DNA of 46,723 bases from IMG/VR virus record IMGVR_UViG_3300051212_001028, positions 1 to 46,723 of that record. One strand, written 5' to 3'. This document shows, in pieces, positions 15,000 to 22,960 of the stretch. The DNA is from a virus. Under the pieces are notes generated by a model. The model made no database searches. It was not told the origin of the DNA and was given only the letters and a program-made list of their open reading frames with translations. Position 1 is the stretch's first letter. The number at the start of each line of letters is the position of its first letter. A program made the position numbers and the translations under genes.

Positions 15000-15556
15000 T
15001 TATAGTGCAAATATGTACTGAGAATGTACTTTGAATTACTTATTGGTGGTTTTCCTGCGTGAGGAAACATCCAAAGCGGAGGAAAAATAACCATTCTACC
15101 AGCAGTTGGTTTTATCTCCAAATCACAAAAAGTAGTTTCTCCCCCATCATCAACATCATTCAAATACCAAAAGAAAGAAAGAAATCTTCTCGAAGACTCA
15201 TAATCAGTAACATCGACATGACAATCAAATGCCTCATCTTCAGTATTTAAATACCTTTTAATACGAAATTGCTCAAAGGCATGTTCTGAAGGAAAACATC
15301 TTTCATCTATAAAATTATAATATTCTTTTTTATATGAAAAAACTTTGGATATTAATGTGTTATGTTTTTCCTGAACCTCTTTAGATATAGATACATTCTG
15401 TGTTAGATTAAACTGTGTAAAATTTGGTTTTCTGTTATTTCTAATTACTTCATGTTTATCTTGATTTTCTTCGAACAACTGAATCAAAAAATCACAAATA
15501 GATTTATCTAATACATTATCATATACTTTAATTAAGTCAGTTAATTCAATTCCCAT
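14996..15556 (-). CDS. 2OG-Fe(II) oxygenase (prolyl-hydroxylase-like), 186 aa
   Basis: Fe(II)- and 2-oxoglutarate-dependent dioxygenases hydroxylate or demethylate protein, nucleic-acid or small substrates. The double-stranded beta-helix ligands are visible: His113-x-Asp115 (CHVDV), His166 (FPHAGKP) and the 2OG-binding Lys176 (SKYILS). The family segment [20 protein letters not shown] precedes the second half. ATG at 15556 is chosen because GAAGAG lies upstream and it overlaps the uvsX stop by only 11 bases; longer starts would sit deep in uvsX. Wedged between uvsX and gp41 it is expressed with the replisome, suggesting a DNA- or replication-linked substrate, but this is inference. Confidence 0.88.
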   Translation of the reverse strand: MGIELTDLIKVYDNVLDKSICDFLIQLFEENQDKHEVIRNNRKPNFTQFNLTQNVSISKEVQEKHNTLISKVFSYKKEYYNFIDERCFPSEHAFEQFRIKRYLNTEDEAFDCHVDVTDYESSRRFLSFFWYLNDVDDGGETTFCDLEIKPTAGRMVIFPPLWMFPHAGKPPISNSKYILSTYLHYK

Positions 15557-16550
15557 AACTAAACTCTTCTTTTGCAATCTCATCAAGTTTTTGCATTACT
15601 TCTTCGGTAAAATATACCTCAGGTTCTTTAAGAATCTGTTTAGCATATAACTTCTTACCATCAATTTCATAGCGTCCTGCTACGTTTTTCCAAAGTCCAC
15701 CAATCTCACCGAGTTCAAGAAGACCATAATATCGATCAAGACCACGCTCATCATAAAACAAACGAATCTCAACATCCTTATTTTCTTTACTCAAACGCGA
15801 CTTAGCAGTCTTAGCTTTGATAATATTGCCGACCACTTCCGTTCCATCTTTTTCTTTCTTTTTGCTGAGATAAATGATTGTACTTGCTGCGTATTTGAGT
15901 CCAGAACCTCCTCCCATTTCTTTAGTTGGTACGTAAGCTCCGATGACATCGTATGTATGATTTGTGACAATGAGCGGGACATTTGCTTGACCTAGTTTGA
16001 GTGTGAGCATTCGAAATGCACCTTTAATAAGTTGAGATTTAGTCATATCTCGAACTTCTTTTTCATTAAGTGCGTCAGTAATCTCTTTAGATGTAGAAAG
16101 CATACCCAAAGAGTCTAGAACAAACATACAAGGTTTGCGATCTTCTACAGGTGCCTTCAAATACATATCTACTGCTTTAAGTGCCTTTGTACGGAACTCT
16201 TCAATAGTAACTACATTAACAACGACTAAACGAGATGTATCAACACCACGACTTTCTAGAAGAGATTTAGTGATAGCAGCCTCAGTGTCAAAGTAGAGAC
16301 AGTAACCATTGGTATTAGAATCAAGAAAGTTCTTAACCACGGCGAGAGAGAAAAAAGTCTTTCCAGTAGAAGACTCTCCAGCAATAGCAGTAATCTTATT
16401 CCCAGATACACCGCCAAATACACTACCTGAAACCAGTGCATTAAAAATGTATGAGCCCGTGTCAACATAAGTTTCTGTCTCGTCTATGTCTGATGCCAAC
16501 TTAGTATAGTCATCACCGATTTCTTTTACAATGTCTTTAAGAAAATCCAT
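15546..16550 (-). CDS. uvsX: RecA-like recombinase UvsX
   Basis: Strand-exchange protein for recombination-dependent replication and repair, acting with UvsY and UvsW, both present in this window. Walker [12 protein letters not shown] is at about residues 57-67 and Walker [11 protein letters not shown] at about 143-152. L2-loop and C-terminal features follow, with [14 protein letters not shown]. The 334-residue length is a little shorter than T4 UvsX (391). Its start overlaps the small gene between it and the polymerase by 14 bases. Confidence 0.93.
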   Translation of the reverse strand: MDFLKDIVKEIGDDYTKLASDIDETETYVDTGSYIFNALVSGSVFGGVSGNKITAIAGESSTGKTFFSLAVVKNFLDSNTNGYCLYFDTEAAITKSLLESRGVDTSRLVVVNVVTIEEFRTKALKAVDMYLKAPVEDRKPCMFVLDSLGMLSTSKEITDALNEKEVRDMTKSQLIKGAFRMLTLKLGQANVPLIVTNHTYDVIGAYVPTKEMGGGSGLKYAASTIIYLSKKKEKDGTEVVGNIIKAKTAKSRLSKENKDVEIRLFYDERGLDRYYGLLELGEIGGLWKNVAGRYEIDGKKLYAKQILKEPEVYFTEEVMQKLDEIAKEEFSYGN

Positions 16551-16671
16551 CTTTTTTCCCCTTCAAATAGTTTATTTTATATGTCCAAAGTTTAGTATAT
16601 AGAGTAGGATGGACATTCCTTATAATTTCTATAATTGTTTCCAATTCTTTTTTATCGATAGGCAAATACAT
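16537..16671 (-). CDS. Small protein between DNA polymerase and UvsX, 44 aa
   Basis: ATG at 16671 shares its A with the gp43 TGA stop, and TAA at 16537-16539 lies 14 bases inside uvsX. The product starts [20 protein letters not shown] and continues [16 protein letters not shown]. It is one amphipathic helix followed by an aromatic, basic segment. The tight coupling on both sides and the otherwise empty 120-base gap argue that it is real. No function is known to me; position suggests a small replisome or recombination partner. Confidence 0.7.
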   Translation of the reverse strand: MYLPIDKKELETIIEIIRNVHPTLYTKLWTYKINYLKGKKDGFS

Positions 16672-19166
16672 CACATAAAAAAAGATTCCAAAGTTGTAGT
16701 TTTTTCTATTTTCCACCCAATAATATCAAGAATTACCTTAAGTGGTTCTAGAAATGATTTTTCAAATTGTAATTCATAATCTATGTATCTGTCAAGATTT
16801 AGTTCCTTAGGGAACTCTTGTATAAATGAGATTACATTTTCATGGATAGTATTTGGTTTCTTAAGGTAAACAAATTTAATCTTTTCTCCATTTTGTATAA
16901 GAGAATATTTGTTATTAAGTTTATTTTGTTTTATGTAATGATTGAAAAGAAGTGCTCCCCTAACGTGAATCGGAGTTCCTTTAATATAAATGTCGGAATG
17001 AGATTTATATTTCTGAACATCAGAAGCAGAACGTGGAAATGAAATTTCTTCAGGAGAAAGACTTGTGAATTTATTGCGAGATTCCTCAATAAATTTAATC
17101 ATATCATCTTCACTACCACTCATCATAAGATTGAAAGATTCTTTTAGCATCTTGCGACAAGGAGCTGGGGTAGAAGATTTAATTGCTTCAATTCCTTTGA
17201 TTTTGAGTTTAGGAGTTTCATAACGAACTCCTTCACTATCCCATACACTTAAAATATATCTCTTCTTCGCAGTCCAAATACCACGCTCAGCAATACACTC
17301 ACGTTTCATAAACATTTTTTGATCGTAAGCATTCACGTATTCCGCCAATTCTTGGTAAGAATTTTCAATATACTTTTCAAGTTCCATAGAACAGATCTTA
17401 TCAAGGAACGAGACAACGCTTTCAGTAGTTTTTTCTCTTCCTTTGTATACAGTTTCAACCAAAGGACCCATATTAATATAAAGAGAATCAGTATCCGAAG
17501 CAATAACATAATCTTCACCGTCAGTTTTAAGAATTTTGTTGAGATATGAATTCATTTTATTCATAATCCACTGAATTGATACTTGCCCTGAAAAAGTAAT
17601 TGCTTCAGCATTCGACAATTTATAGTAACGAAAATACTGATTACCAATAGCACCATAGGCAGAGTTGAGTTGAATCTTTCGTGCCATCTGAATGTTATTG
17701 CAGCGAGCAATCTCTTTAATCAATTGCTTGTTCTTCGTTTTTTCATATTCTTGTTCAGCAGCAAGCATCTTCTTTTTAAAGATTACACGTTCATTGTAAA
17801 TCTTTTCCATTAATTCTGGAAGAAAACCACGAACATCTTTACGATACATTGCACCATTTGCACAAATTGCATAATCTTTATACATCTCAAAAGTAAGTTC
17901 TTGATTTAGAATCTTATCTACATTGACTGTTGGATGTTTTTCTTCAACCAATGTTTCGGGAGAAATATTGTATTGCATAATCAGGTGAGGATATAGTGAG
18001 TTCAAGTCAAAACTCACAACCCAATCGTAAAGTCCAGGAATTGGTTCTTTTACATAGGCACCAGCATATTTTTCATCCTTACGTTCTTTATTTCGTGGAG
18101 GAATTACAATGTTTCTTTTCTTGAGGTATGTGTAGATAATATTGTCCCACATGCGAACTTGATAAAACACATCGGCATAATTTACCTTTGCGTCATATGC
18201 CATAGTAAGAGCAAGTTCAATCAGTTTCATCTTGTCTTCTAGTTTATCGACAAGTTCTACGTCAATGATATTATACTCAATAAATTTCTGCCATCCTTTA
18301 GTGTAGAAATCTTTAAATGTATCAAATTCAGAGTGATCCAACTTTTTCTGCCCAAGTTCAACTTCGGCAATATAATCAAGACGATAGGACTCTTGAACTT
18401 TATAGGTAAACTTTTTATAAAGATCTAGATAATCAAGTTGAGTTAGTCCACCTACATCAAATGTCGTATGCTTTCGTCCATTAATAAAGATTTCTCCTTC
18501 AGTTACAAGTCCCCAGTTAGAAAAACGCTTCATTAGTTTCTCACCAAGAACACGATTCAGGCGCTTACAGATATAAGGAACGTCATACAACTGAATGTTC
18601 CATCCAGTAATCACATCAGGAACATCAACCATCCAATAGTTAATGAAATGATTGAGAAGTTCATACTCAGAAGGACAATAATAGTATGTTACATCCTTAC
18701 GAGTGTTATTGAATGGTTTAACTCCCCATGTCGTAATCTTCTTAGTAGTATAATCCTGAATACTAATGGATAAGATTTCTTCTGAGGCAGATTCTACATC
18801 TGGGAATCCACCTTCAGAAGCAACCTCAATATCTAGAGTTACAAGTTTGATTTTGCTAATGTCAAATTTGATTTCATCTTCTGGATATTTCTCCGAAATA
18901 TACTGGTAGATGTAACGATCATTTCCGTAAATTTCGAATCCATCTACATTTTCATACTTACTATAAAACTCACGACAGTCTTTAACTGTACCGGGATTTA
19001 CCGGTTCAACTGCTTCACCACTTAATGTTCTATACTTAGAGTCTTTTTTAGACTTTACATAAAGAGTTGGAAAAAACTCATCTCTAGTTTCAAATCTTTT
19101 TCCATTTTGCACACCACGAACTAAAAATTGATTTCCAATCAATTGAACATTAGTATAAAAATTCAT
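16671..19166 (-). CDS. gp43: DNA polymerase gp43 (family B)
   Basis: Replicative polymerase with 3'-5' proofreading. The exonuclease domain shows LVTLDIEVASEGG (Exo I, about 108-120) and VITGWNIQLYDVPY (Exo II). Polymerase motifs are DLNSLYPHLIMQYN (motif A), KIQLNSAYGAIGNQYFRYY (motif B) and ASDTDSLYINMG (motif C, with the catalytic Asp-Thr-Asp). The 831-residue length compares with 898 in T4; no intein, split or intron is seen. The C-terminus ends with a hydrophobic tail (TTLESFFM) likely to bind clamp gp45. Follows two small Sm-like genes in the operon behind the promoter at 19761-19788. Confidence 0.97.
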   Translation of the reverse strand: MNFYTNVQLIGNQFLVRGVQNGKRFETRDEFFPTLYVKSKKDSKYRTLSGEAVEPVNPGTVKDCREFYSKYENVDGFEIYGNDRYIYQYISEKYPEDEIKFDISKIKLVTLDIEVASEGGFPDVESASEEILSISIQDYTTKKITTWGVKPFNNTRKDVTYYYCPSEYELLNHFINYWMVDVPDVITGWNIQLYDVPYICKRLNRVLGEKLMKRFSNWGLVTEGEIFINGRKHTTFDVGGLTQLDYLDLYKKFTYKVQESYRLDYIAEVELGQKKLDHSEFDTFKDFYTKGWQKFIEYNIIDVELVDKLEDKMKLIELALTMAYDAKVNYADVFYQVRMWDNIIYTYLKKRNIVIPPRNKERKDEKYAGAYVKEPIPGLYDWVVSFDLNSLYPHLIMQYNISPETLVEEKHPTVNVDKILNQELTFEMYKDYAICANGAMYRKDVRGFLPELMEKIYNERVIFKKKMLAAEQEYEKTKNKQLIKEIARCNNIQMARKIQLNSAYGAIGNQYFRYYKLSNAEAITFSGQVSIQWIMNKMNSYLNKILKTDGEDYVIASDTDSLYINMGPLVETVYKGREKTTESVVSFLDKICSMELEKYIENSYQELAEYVNAYDQKMFMKRECIAERGIWTAKKRYILSVWDSEGVRYETPKLKIKGIEAIKSSTPAPCRKMLKESFNLMMSGSEDDMIKFIEESRNKFTSLSPEEISFPRSASDVQKYKSHSDIYIKGTPIHVRGALLFNHYIKQNKLNNKYSLIQNGEKIKFVYLKKPNTIHENVISFIQEFPKELNLDRYIDYELQFEKSFLEPLKVILDIIGWKIEKTTTLESFFM

Positions 19167-19444
19167 TCTTTAATCAAATCCTCGTATTTTTCAATAAGTG
19201 TTGGACTAGGATCGGCAAGAGTAAGAATCTTATCCGAACTCATCATAAATGTATCTTGTTTTGTAACTCCCATTAGAAAAGGTTCCAATGTTCTCGAAAG
19301 TCCTTCAATTTGTGGTTCTTTTATCAGAAATGGTTTAACTAATTTGCAGTCAGGTTCTCCAATATCAGCACCTATCTCTTCAATCTGACTGATGAGAATC
19401 ATATTGTTCATTAATGCTAGAATCTTGATAGTTTTCATTTCCAT
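19163..19444 (-). CDS. Sm/SH3-like small protein, paralogue 2, 93 aa
   Basis: Predicted five-strand beta barrel. DTFMMSSDKILTLADPSPTL followed by IEKYE matches the IxxDxVxTxxEPxxxLxxxYE ending of the next gene upstream (19380-19739) and of the protein at 32904-33296, so the three appear paralogous. The start ATG at 19444 lies 65 bases inside the upstream gene, with alternatives at 19438 and 19411; the true start is uncertain. Ends at the gp43 start. I cannot name a function; an Sm-like fold could bind RNA or proteins. Confidence 0.7.
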   Translation of the reverse strand: MEMKTIKILALMNNMILISQIEEIGADIGEPDCKLVKPFLIKEPQIEGLSRTLEPFLMGVTKQDTFMMSSDKILTLADPSPTLIEKYEDLIKE

Positions 19445-19739
19445 TTTTTGCTATTCCAGTTTCATAAAGTTCTTTCAATCTATCTATGGGTTCAACAACA
19501 GTTATTACCCAATCACCAGAAATAAGAACTTTTTGATCTTTTGAAAGTGGTATCCAAGATGTTAGTTGTATTTTACATGGTATTTTCTTGGAAGTTGTAT
19601 CTTCATCATAAGAAATAACTTTAACTACACATGGATTTTCAAATAAATATCCAACCATTTTTCCTTCATCCACAAAGACTTCTTGCATATCAGCAATAAC
19701 ATCTTCGCCAGACTTAAGTAATGCTAATTTTATAGTCAT
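19380..19739 (-). CDS. Sm/SH3-like small protein, paralogue 1, 119 aa
   Basis: Begins MTIKLALLKSGEDVIADMQE, a short strand with the KSGE turn typical of Sm-like barrels. NPCVVKVISYDE, IQLTSWIPLSKDQ and WVITVVEPIDRLKELYE then form the remaining strands and a terminal helix. The C-terminal 25 residues are polar and disordered. First gene of the polymerase operon; the promoter -10 box ends about 22 bases upstream. Function unknown; conserved-looking in relation to two other proteins in this window. Confidence 0.75.
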   Translation of the reverse strand: MTIKLALLKSGEDVIADMQEVFVDEGKMVGYLFENPCVVKVISYDEDTTSKKIPCKIQLTSWIPLSKDQKVLISGDWVITVVEPIDRLKELYETGIAKNGNENYQDSSINEQYDSHQSD

Positions 19740-19760
19740 TTTTTTATTTCATCCCACCAT

Positions 19761-19788
19761 ATTCTATCACAAAAAAAGGAGGAGTCAA
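19761..19788 (-). promoter_or_regulatory. Sigma70-like promoter for the DNA polymerase operon
   Basis: Minus strand TTGACT (19783-19788), 16 bases, TAGAAT (19761-19766). The -35 box lies in the stem of the terminator that ends hsp20, and the spacer contains that terminator's T-run. Confidence 0.78.
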
Positions 19789-19812
19789 CCTGGATTTTGC
19801 CAGGTACTCCTC
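19771..19812 (-). terminator. Rho-independent terminator after hsp20 (two stacked stems)
   Basis: Minus strand outer stem GAGGAGT/ACTCCTC and inner stem ACCTGG/CCAGGT around a 6-base loop, with a 2-base bulge, then seven T. It overlaps the promoter of the next operon. Confidence 0.9.
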
Positions 19813-19837
19813 ATGCGCCGACGATATTCAATTATAT

Positions 19838-20272
19838 TTATAGATAATCTTTGCGAGCATGATGCTCTGGAACTATTTTCCCAAGTACGATCCGTAGAAG
19901 TCCGTCTTCGAATATAACCTCCCTGACTTCTGTGTCGTCGGATAAAGTCCACGCTCGTTTAAAACTTCTGCTAGCCACTCCCTTGTGGATAAACGTCCTA
20001 TCCGATTCGGTATCTGCTTTTTGCCCTTCGACAAAAAGTTTTCCATATTCTGTGTATACATTTACTTCTCCTTTTTTGAATCCTGCAAGTGCAAGTTCCA
20101 GATGGGATTCAACATTATTTATTTGAATAAGGTTATACGGCGGATAATTTGTAGTGGTTTCGTGAAGATTAAAAAGACGATCAAAATATTCATCCATTCC
20201 AATACTATTGCGAGTAATCTTATCCATTAAGGAAGAAAGATCTGCAGCAGTATACCTTGCGAGGTTAGTCAT
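19838..20272 (-). CDS. hsp20: Small heat-shock protein Hsp20 (alpha-crystallin family)
   Basis: ATP-independent chaperone that binds unfolding proteins, common in cyanophages, where it may guard host or phage proteins during infection. ATG at 20272 is chosen because AAGGAGCT lies 8 bases upstream; the longer frame to 20326 has no such site. In the 144-residue product, YPPYNLIQINN starts the alpha-crystallin domain (about 47), LALAGFKKGEVNVYTEYGKLFVEG follows in the middle strands (shown in part: FKKGEVNVYTEYG), and GVASRSFKRAWTL and EDGLLRIVLGKIVPE close it. Monocistronic, between two terminators. Confidence 0.92.
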   Translation of the reverse strand: MTNLARYTAADLSSLMDKITRNSIGMDEYFDRLFNLHETTTNYPPYNLIQINNVESHLELALAGFKKGEVNVYTEYGKLFVEGQKADTESDRTFIHKGVASRSFKRAWTLSDDTEVREVIFEDGLLRIVLGKIVPEHHARKDYL

Positions 20273-20331
20273 TATAGTAGCTCCTTTGCAGCGAGTTTGT
20301 GTTTTGTGGATCCTTTCGGCATCCATATATA

Positions 20332-20337
20332 ATTATA
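20332..20337 (-). promoter_or_regulatory. Possible -10 element upstream of hsp20
   Basis: TATAAT on the minus strand within TTATATAATTATATA, about 60 bases before the hsp20 ATG. No -35 hexamer is present because the position falls in the regA terminator, so activator-dependent or extended recognition would be needed. Confidence 0.4.
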
Positions 20338-20348
20338 TAAGAAAGCAT

Positions 20349-20372
20349 AAAAAAGGGGATGTGGAATCCCCT
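20349..20372 (-). terminator. Rho-independent terminator after regA
   Basis: Minus strand AGGGGAT, 5-base loop, ATCCCCT, then TTTTT. Ends the clamp operon. Confidence 0.92.
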
Positions 20373-20378
20373 ACTTTT

Positions 20379-20816
20379 TTATTCAGTTTCCACTACCTTA
20401 CCTTTTTTACCGATATTGTATTTTTGCTCCAAAATCCAATCACCCTTATCCTTATAAGAAAGAACTTTAATTTGGTTAAGTGGTGCGATATCAGATACTC
20501 TTTCCTCCTTAACAACAGTAATCAATCCCCAATCAGCAAGAAGTCGTGCGATACGATTTCGGCGCTGAACGTCATTTATTGTTAGATTAGCGTGTTTTCC
20601 ATCAAGAGCAAATAACTCTTTAAAATGAACAATATAATATCTTCCTTGCTTATGCAAAATATGGCAAGATTGATAGAGTTTTTTCTCCTTACGTGATGCA
20701 ACTCCGATACGTGTCAAAGTTTCACGAACTTTCAAAAAGTCATCAGGTTCATTAAGAATTACCTCTACCATTTGGTCCTGAGACCAATCAACAGTAGGTT
20801 CTACCGTAGTAGTCAT
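20379..20816 (-). CDS. regA: Translational repressor RegA
   Basis: RNA-binding protein that shuts off translation of early T4 mRNAs, including clamp genes, by covering start regions. From residue 19 onward it matches T4 RegA closely: DDFLKVRETLTRIGVAS, LYQSCHILHKQGRYYIVHFK and ARLLADWGLITVV all have clear T4 counterparts. The 145-residue product has about 18 extra N-terminal residues. GGAGG lies 9 bases upstream of the ATG and the gene overlaps gp62 by 4 bases. Order regA-62-44-45 is as in T4, but with extra genes inserted. Confidence 0.96.
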   Translation of the reverse strand: MTTTVEPTVDWSQDQMVEVILNEPDDFLKVRETLTRIGVASRKEKKLYQSCHILHKQGRYYIVHFKELFALDGKHANLTINDVQRRNRIARLLADWGLITVVKEERVSDIAPLNQIKVLSYKDKGDWILEQKYNIGKKGKVVETE

Positions 20817-21193
20817 TTTGATCCTCCAGTTTCAAGTCGTTGTTTAATAAAATTAATTTGTTCTTTTGTCAGGATTTTCAGTGCTTGAGATGCTTTTTCA
20901 TTACTATAACCATAGTATTGTTTTATACATTCTAAGTCTTTGACTTTATCCTTACGGAGCCAGGGAGAAAATCTCTTCCGTTTCCTAAGACTATTTAGAT
21001 AAAATGAATATTGCATATCTTTATCTAAATGATGATTCATATTCATCTCATTTGAATAAAGAATACAATCAATATTTCCCGACAAACATTTATTAATAAT
21101 GTATGGAGGATATTCTTTCATAAGCGAAGGATCTTCTTCAATCAAGTTTTTCTTCGTTTGATTTATCGAGTTTAACCAATCCACCAATTCCAT
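20813..21193 (-). CDS. gp62: Clamp loader small subunit gp62
   Basis: With four gp44 subunits gp62 loads sliding clamp gp45. ATG at 21193 (MELVDWLNSINQTKKNLIEE) is preferred over an upstream start at 21247. The 126-residue product is shorter than T4 gp62 (187), as in cyanophages. Recognisable segments are NMNHHLDKDMQYSFYLNSLR and KRKRFSPWLRK (the counterpart of T4 RGKRYGKWAK). It lies downstream of dam with 56 bases overlap, so its expression depends on translation through dam. Confidence 0.85.
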   Translation of the reverse strand: MELVDWLNSINQTKKNLIEEDPSLMKEYPPYIINKCLSGNIDCILYSNEMNMNHHLDKDMQYSFYLNSLRKRKRFSPWLRKDKVKDLECIKQYYGYSNEKASQALKILTKEQINFIKQRLETGGSK

Positions 21194-22016
21194 AATTAAA
21201 AAGCAATAGTTCTTTACGTTGTTTTTGCTCTCGCATATATTCACCAACAGAACGCATAGTATAAGTCAGATCAAACTCAACAGCGTTCCAGTTCTTAAAG
21301 CGATCTTTGACAAGTTGATCGGAGTTATAACTAATCAACTGATCCATATCGTTAGCGTCACAATCAACAGCAAACTTATCGTGATCAAATCCTTTATGCA
21401 TTGATCCCTTATTCCCATAGAGATTATTCTTAATATCATAAGGAGGATCAAGATACATAAAAGCACCTTTGTTCCCATCCATAAGATAGTCGTATGAATA
21501 GTTAGTTATACGCCAATTAGCAATTAACTTGGAATATTCTGGCAATTTTTCAATTCCTCGCAGGGAAAAGTTGGAGTTACTTGCTTGCCCTGAAAAAGAT
21601 GAACTTTCGGTAAGACCACTAAAAGAGCATTTGTTAACAATATAGAAAGCGACAGCACGATTAAAGTTCGTTTCAGACTCATCATTGATATTCTCCTTTG
21701 ATTTTAAAAAAAGTTCTTTGGCAAGTTCAGGAGTATTGTAAGCAAGTTTACAATCTACCAATTCATTTTTTAAATCATTTCCAAACATCTGGAGTTGTTG
21801 CCAGAAGTTTACAAGAGGTTCATATAAATCATTTACCCAAATATCTAGGTTCGGATATTTCTTTGTAATATAAATCGCAACACTTCCACCACCAAGAAAG
21901 GGTTCACGAAACTCATCATAGTTGCGAAGATCGGGAAAGTATGCATCCATTTTGGTGACTGCTCTACTTTTGCCTCCCGGATAACGTAAAGCAGTTTTCA
22001 ATGATTTTTGCGTCAT
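21138..22016 (-). CDS. dam: DNA adenine methylase (Dam, D12 class)
   Basis: Transfers a methyl group from S-adenosylmethionine to N6 of adenine in DNA. Visible motifs are RYPGGKSRAV at about 8-17, the AdoMet-binding motif FREPFLGGGSVAIY (about 33-46), and catalytic motif IV MYLDPPYD near residue 190. Length (292 aa) is typical of Dam. ATG at 22016 overlaps the gp44 stop by 4 bases; an upstream GTG at 22028 is less likely. Placed between the two clamp-loader genes gp44 and gp62, which are adjacent in T4. Its role could be protection from host restriction or marking of replicated DNA; the recognition site is unknown. Confidence 0.93.
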   Translation of the reverse strand: MTQKSLKTALRYPGGKSRAVTKMDAYFPDLRNYDEFREPFLGGGSVAIYITKKYPNLDIWVNDLYEPLVNFWQQLQMFGNDLKNELVDCKLAYNTPELAKELFLKSKENINDESETNFNRAVAFYIVNKCSFSGLTESSSFSGQASNSNFSLRGIEKLPEYSKLIANWRITNYSYDYLMDGNKGAFMYLDPPYDIKNNLYGNKGSMHKGFDHDKFAVDCDANDMDQLISYNSDQLVKDRFKNWNAVEFDLTYTMRSVGEYMREQKQRKELLLFNYGIGGLVKLDKSNEEKLD

Positions 22017-22957
22017 TTGAATTCGCACTCCGCCATAATTTCAGTAAGAGCAGCAAGAAGATTTATTTCTTGATCAGCCACGAAACAACATTGGTATTGA
22101 TACTTAGCAATAATAAGAACGGCAGCAGGAATAGATTGGGGTAGAAGGTAATTATAAGTGGCGTCATAAACCCGGCGAAGTAAATGAGAAGCGTCGTTAT
22201 CCATGTTCCCGACCACCCACTTTCGGACTTCAGTAAAGTTTTTATCTTTGAGAGATTTAATAAGTTCATTTACAGATACATCGGAAAAAGTTGCAAGAAT
22301 ACCAGAGTCAATTTTACCACCCGTAGAATACCTCTGAATTTCGTTTAGAACTCTTCGGAAATCAGGGAAATGTTTTGATACCAGTTCCGCAACGACTTTT
22401 TGATCATACTCAATTTTTTCCGCATCCAAGATTTGTTGAAGTCGTTTAAAGAAACTTCCCGCAAGTTGTGCTTTTTGCTTTCCCTTAATTGTGAAGTCGA
22501 TGACGGCACATCGTGAGTGGAGGGGTTCGATGATCTTGTTCTTGTAGTTACAGGTGAAGATGAATCGGCAGTTGTTATAAAATGCCTCAATATTCGCCCG
22601 TAGTAAGAGTTGTACGTCGTTGCCTGTGTTATCTGCCTCATCGATGATGATGACTTTGTGTTTAGAAGATCCCGTAAGTGAGACGGTCGAAGCGAAGTTC
22701 TTTGCTTGGTTCCGTACAGTATCCAAGAAACGTCCTTCGTCGGATCCGTTGATGACATAATAATCTGCTCCTAATTCGTTACATAGTGCCTTTGCAATTG
22801 TGGTTTTACCAATACCAGGAGGTCCGGCGAGAAGAAGGTTTGGAATCTCCCCCTTCTCTACAAACTCCTTAAATGTTTTTTTAGTTTCATCAGGAAGAAT
22901 ACAGTCATCAATAACTTGCGGTCTGTATTTTTCGGTCAGAAGAAATTCACTTGCCAT
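22013..22957 (-). CDS. gp44: Clamp loader ATPase subunit gp44
   Basis: AAA+ ATPase of the clamp loader. Walker A LLAGPPGIGKTTIAKAL is at about residues 42-58, DEAD-type Walker B VIIIDEADN at about 103-111, and the SRC arginine-finger motif HSRCAVIDF near 147. A three-domain RFC fold is expected over 314 residues, close to T4 gp44 (319). Starts three bases after the stop of the upstream gene. Confidence 0.95.
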   Translation of the reverse strand: MASEFLLTEKYRPQVIDDCILPDETKKTFKEFVEKGEIPNLLLAGPPGIGKTTIAKALCNELGADYYVINGSDEGRFLDTVRNQAKNFASTVSLTGSSKHKVIIIDEADNTGNDVQLLLRANIEAFYNNCRFIFTCNYKNKIIEPLHSRCAVIDFTIKGKQKAQLAGSFFKRLQQILDAEKIEYDQKVVAELVSKHFPDFRRVLNEIQRYSTGGKIDSGILATFSDVSVNELIKSLKDKNFTEVRKWVVGNMDNDASHLLRRVYDATYNYLLPQSIPAAVLIIAKYQYQCCFVADQEINLLAALTEIMAECEFK

Positions 22958-22960
22958 AAT

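Noticed and set aside
20333-20348. MotA-like box (TGCTTTC) before hsp20
   Set aside because: Spacing to TATAAT is only three bases, whereas T4 middle promoters need 11-13; no motA gene is visible in this window.
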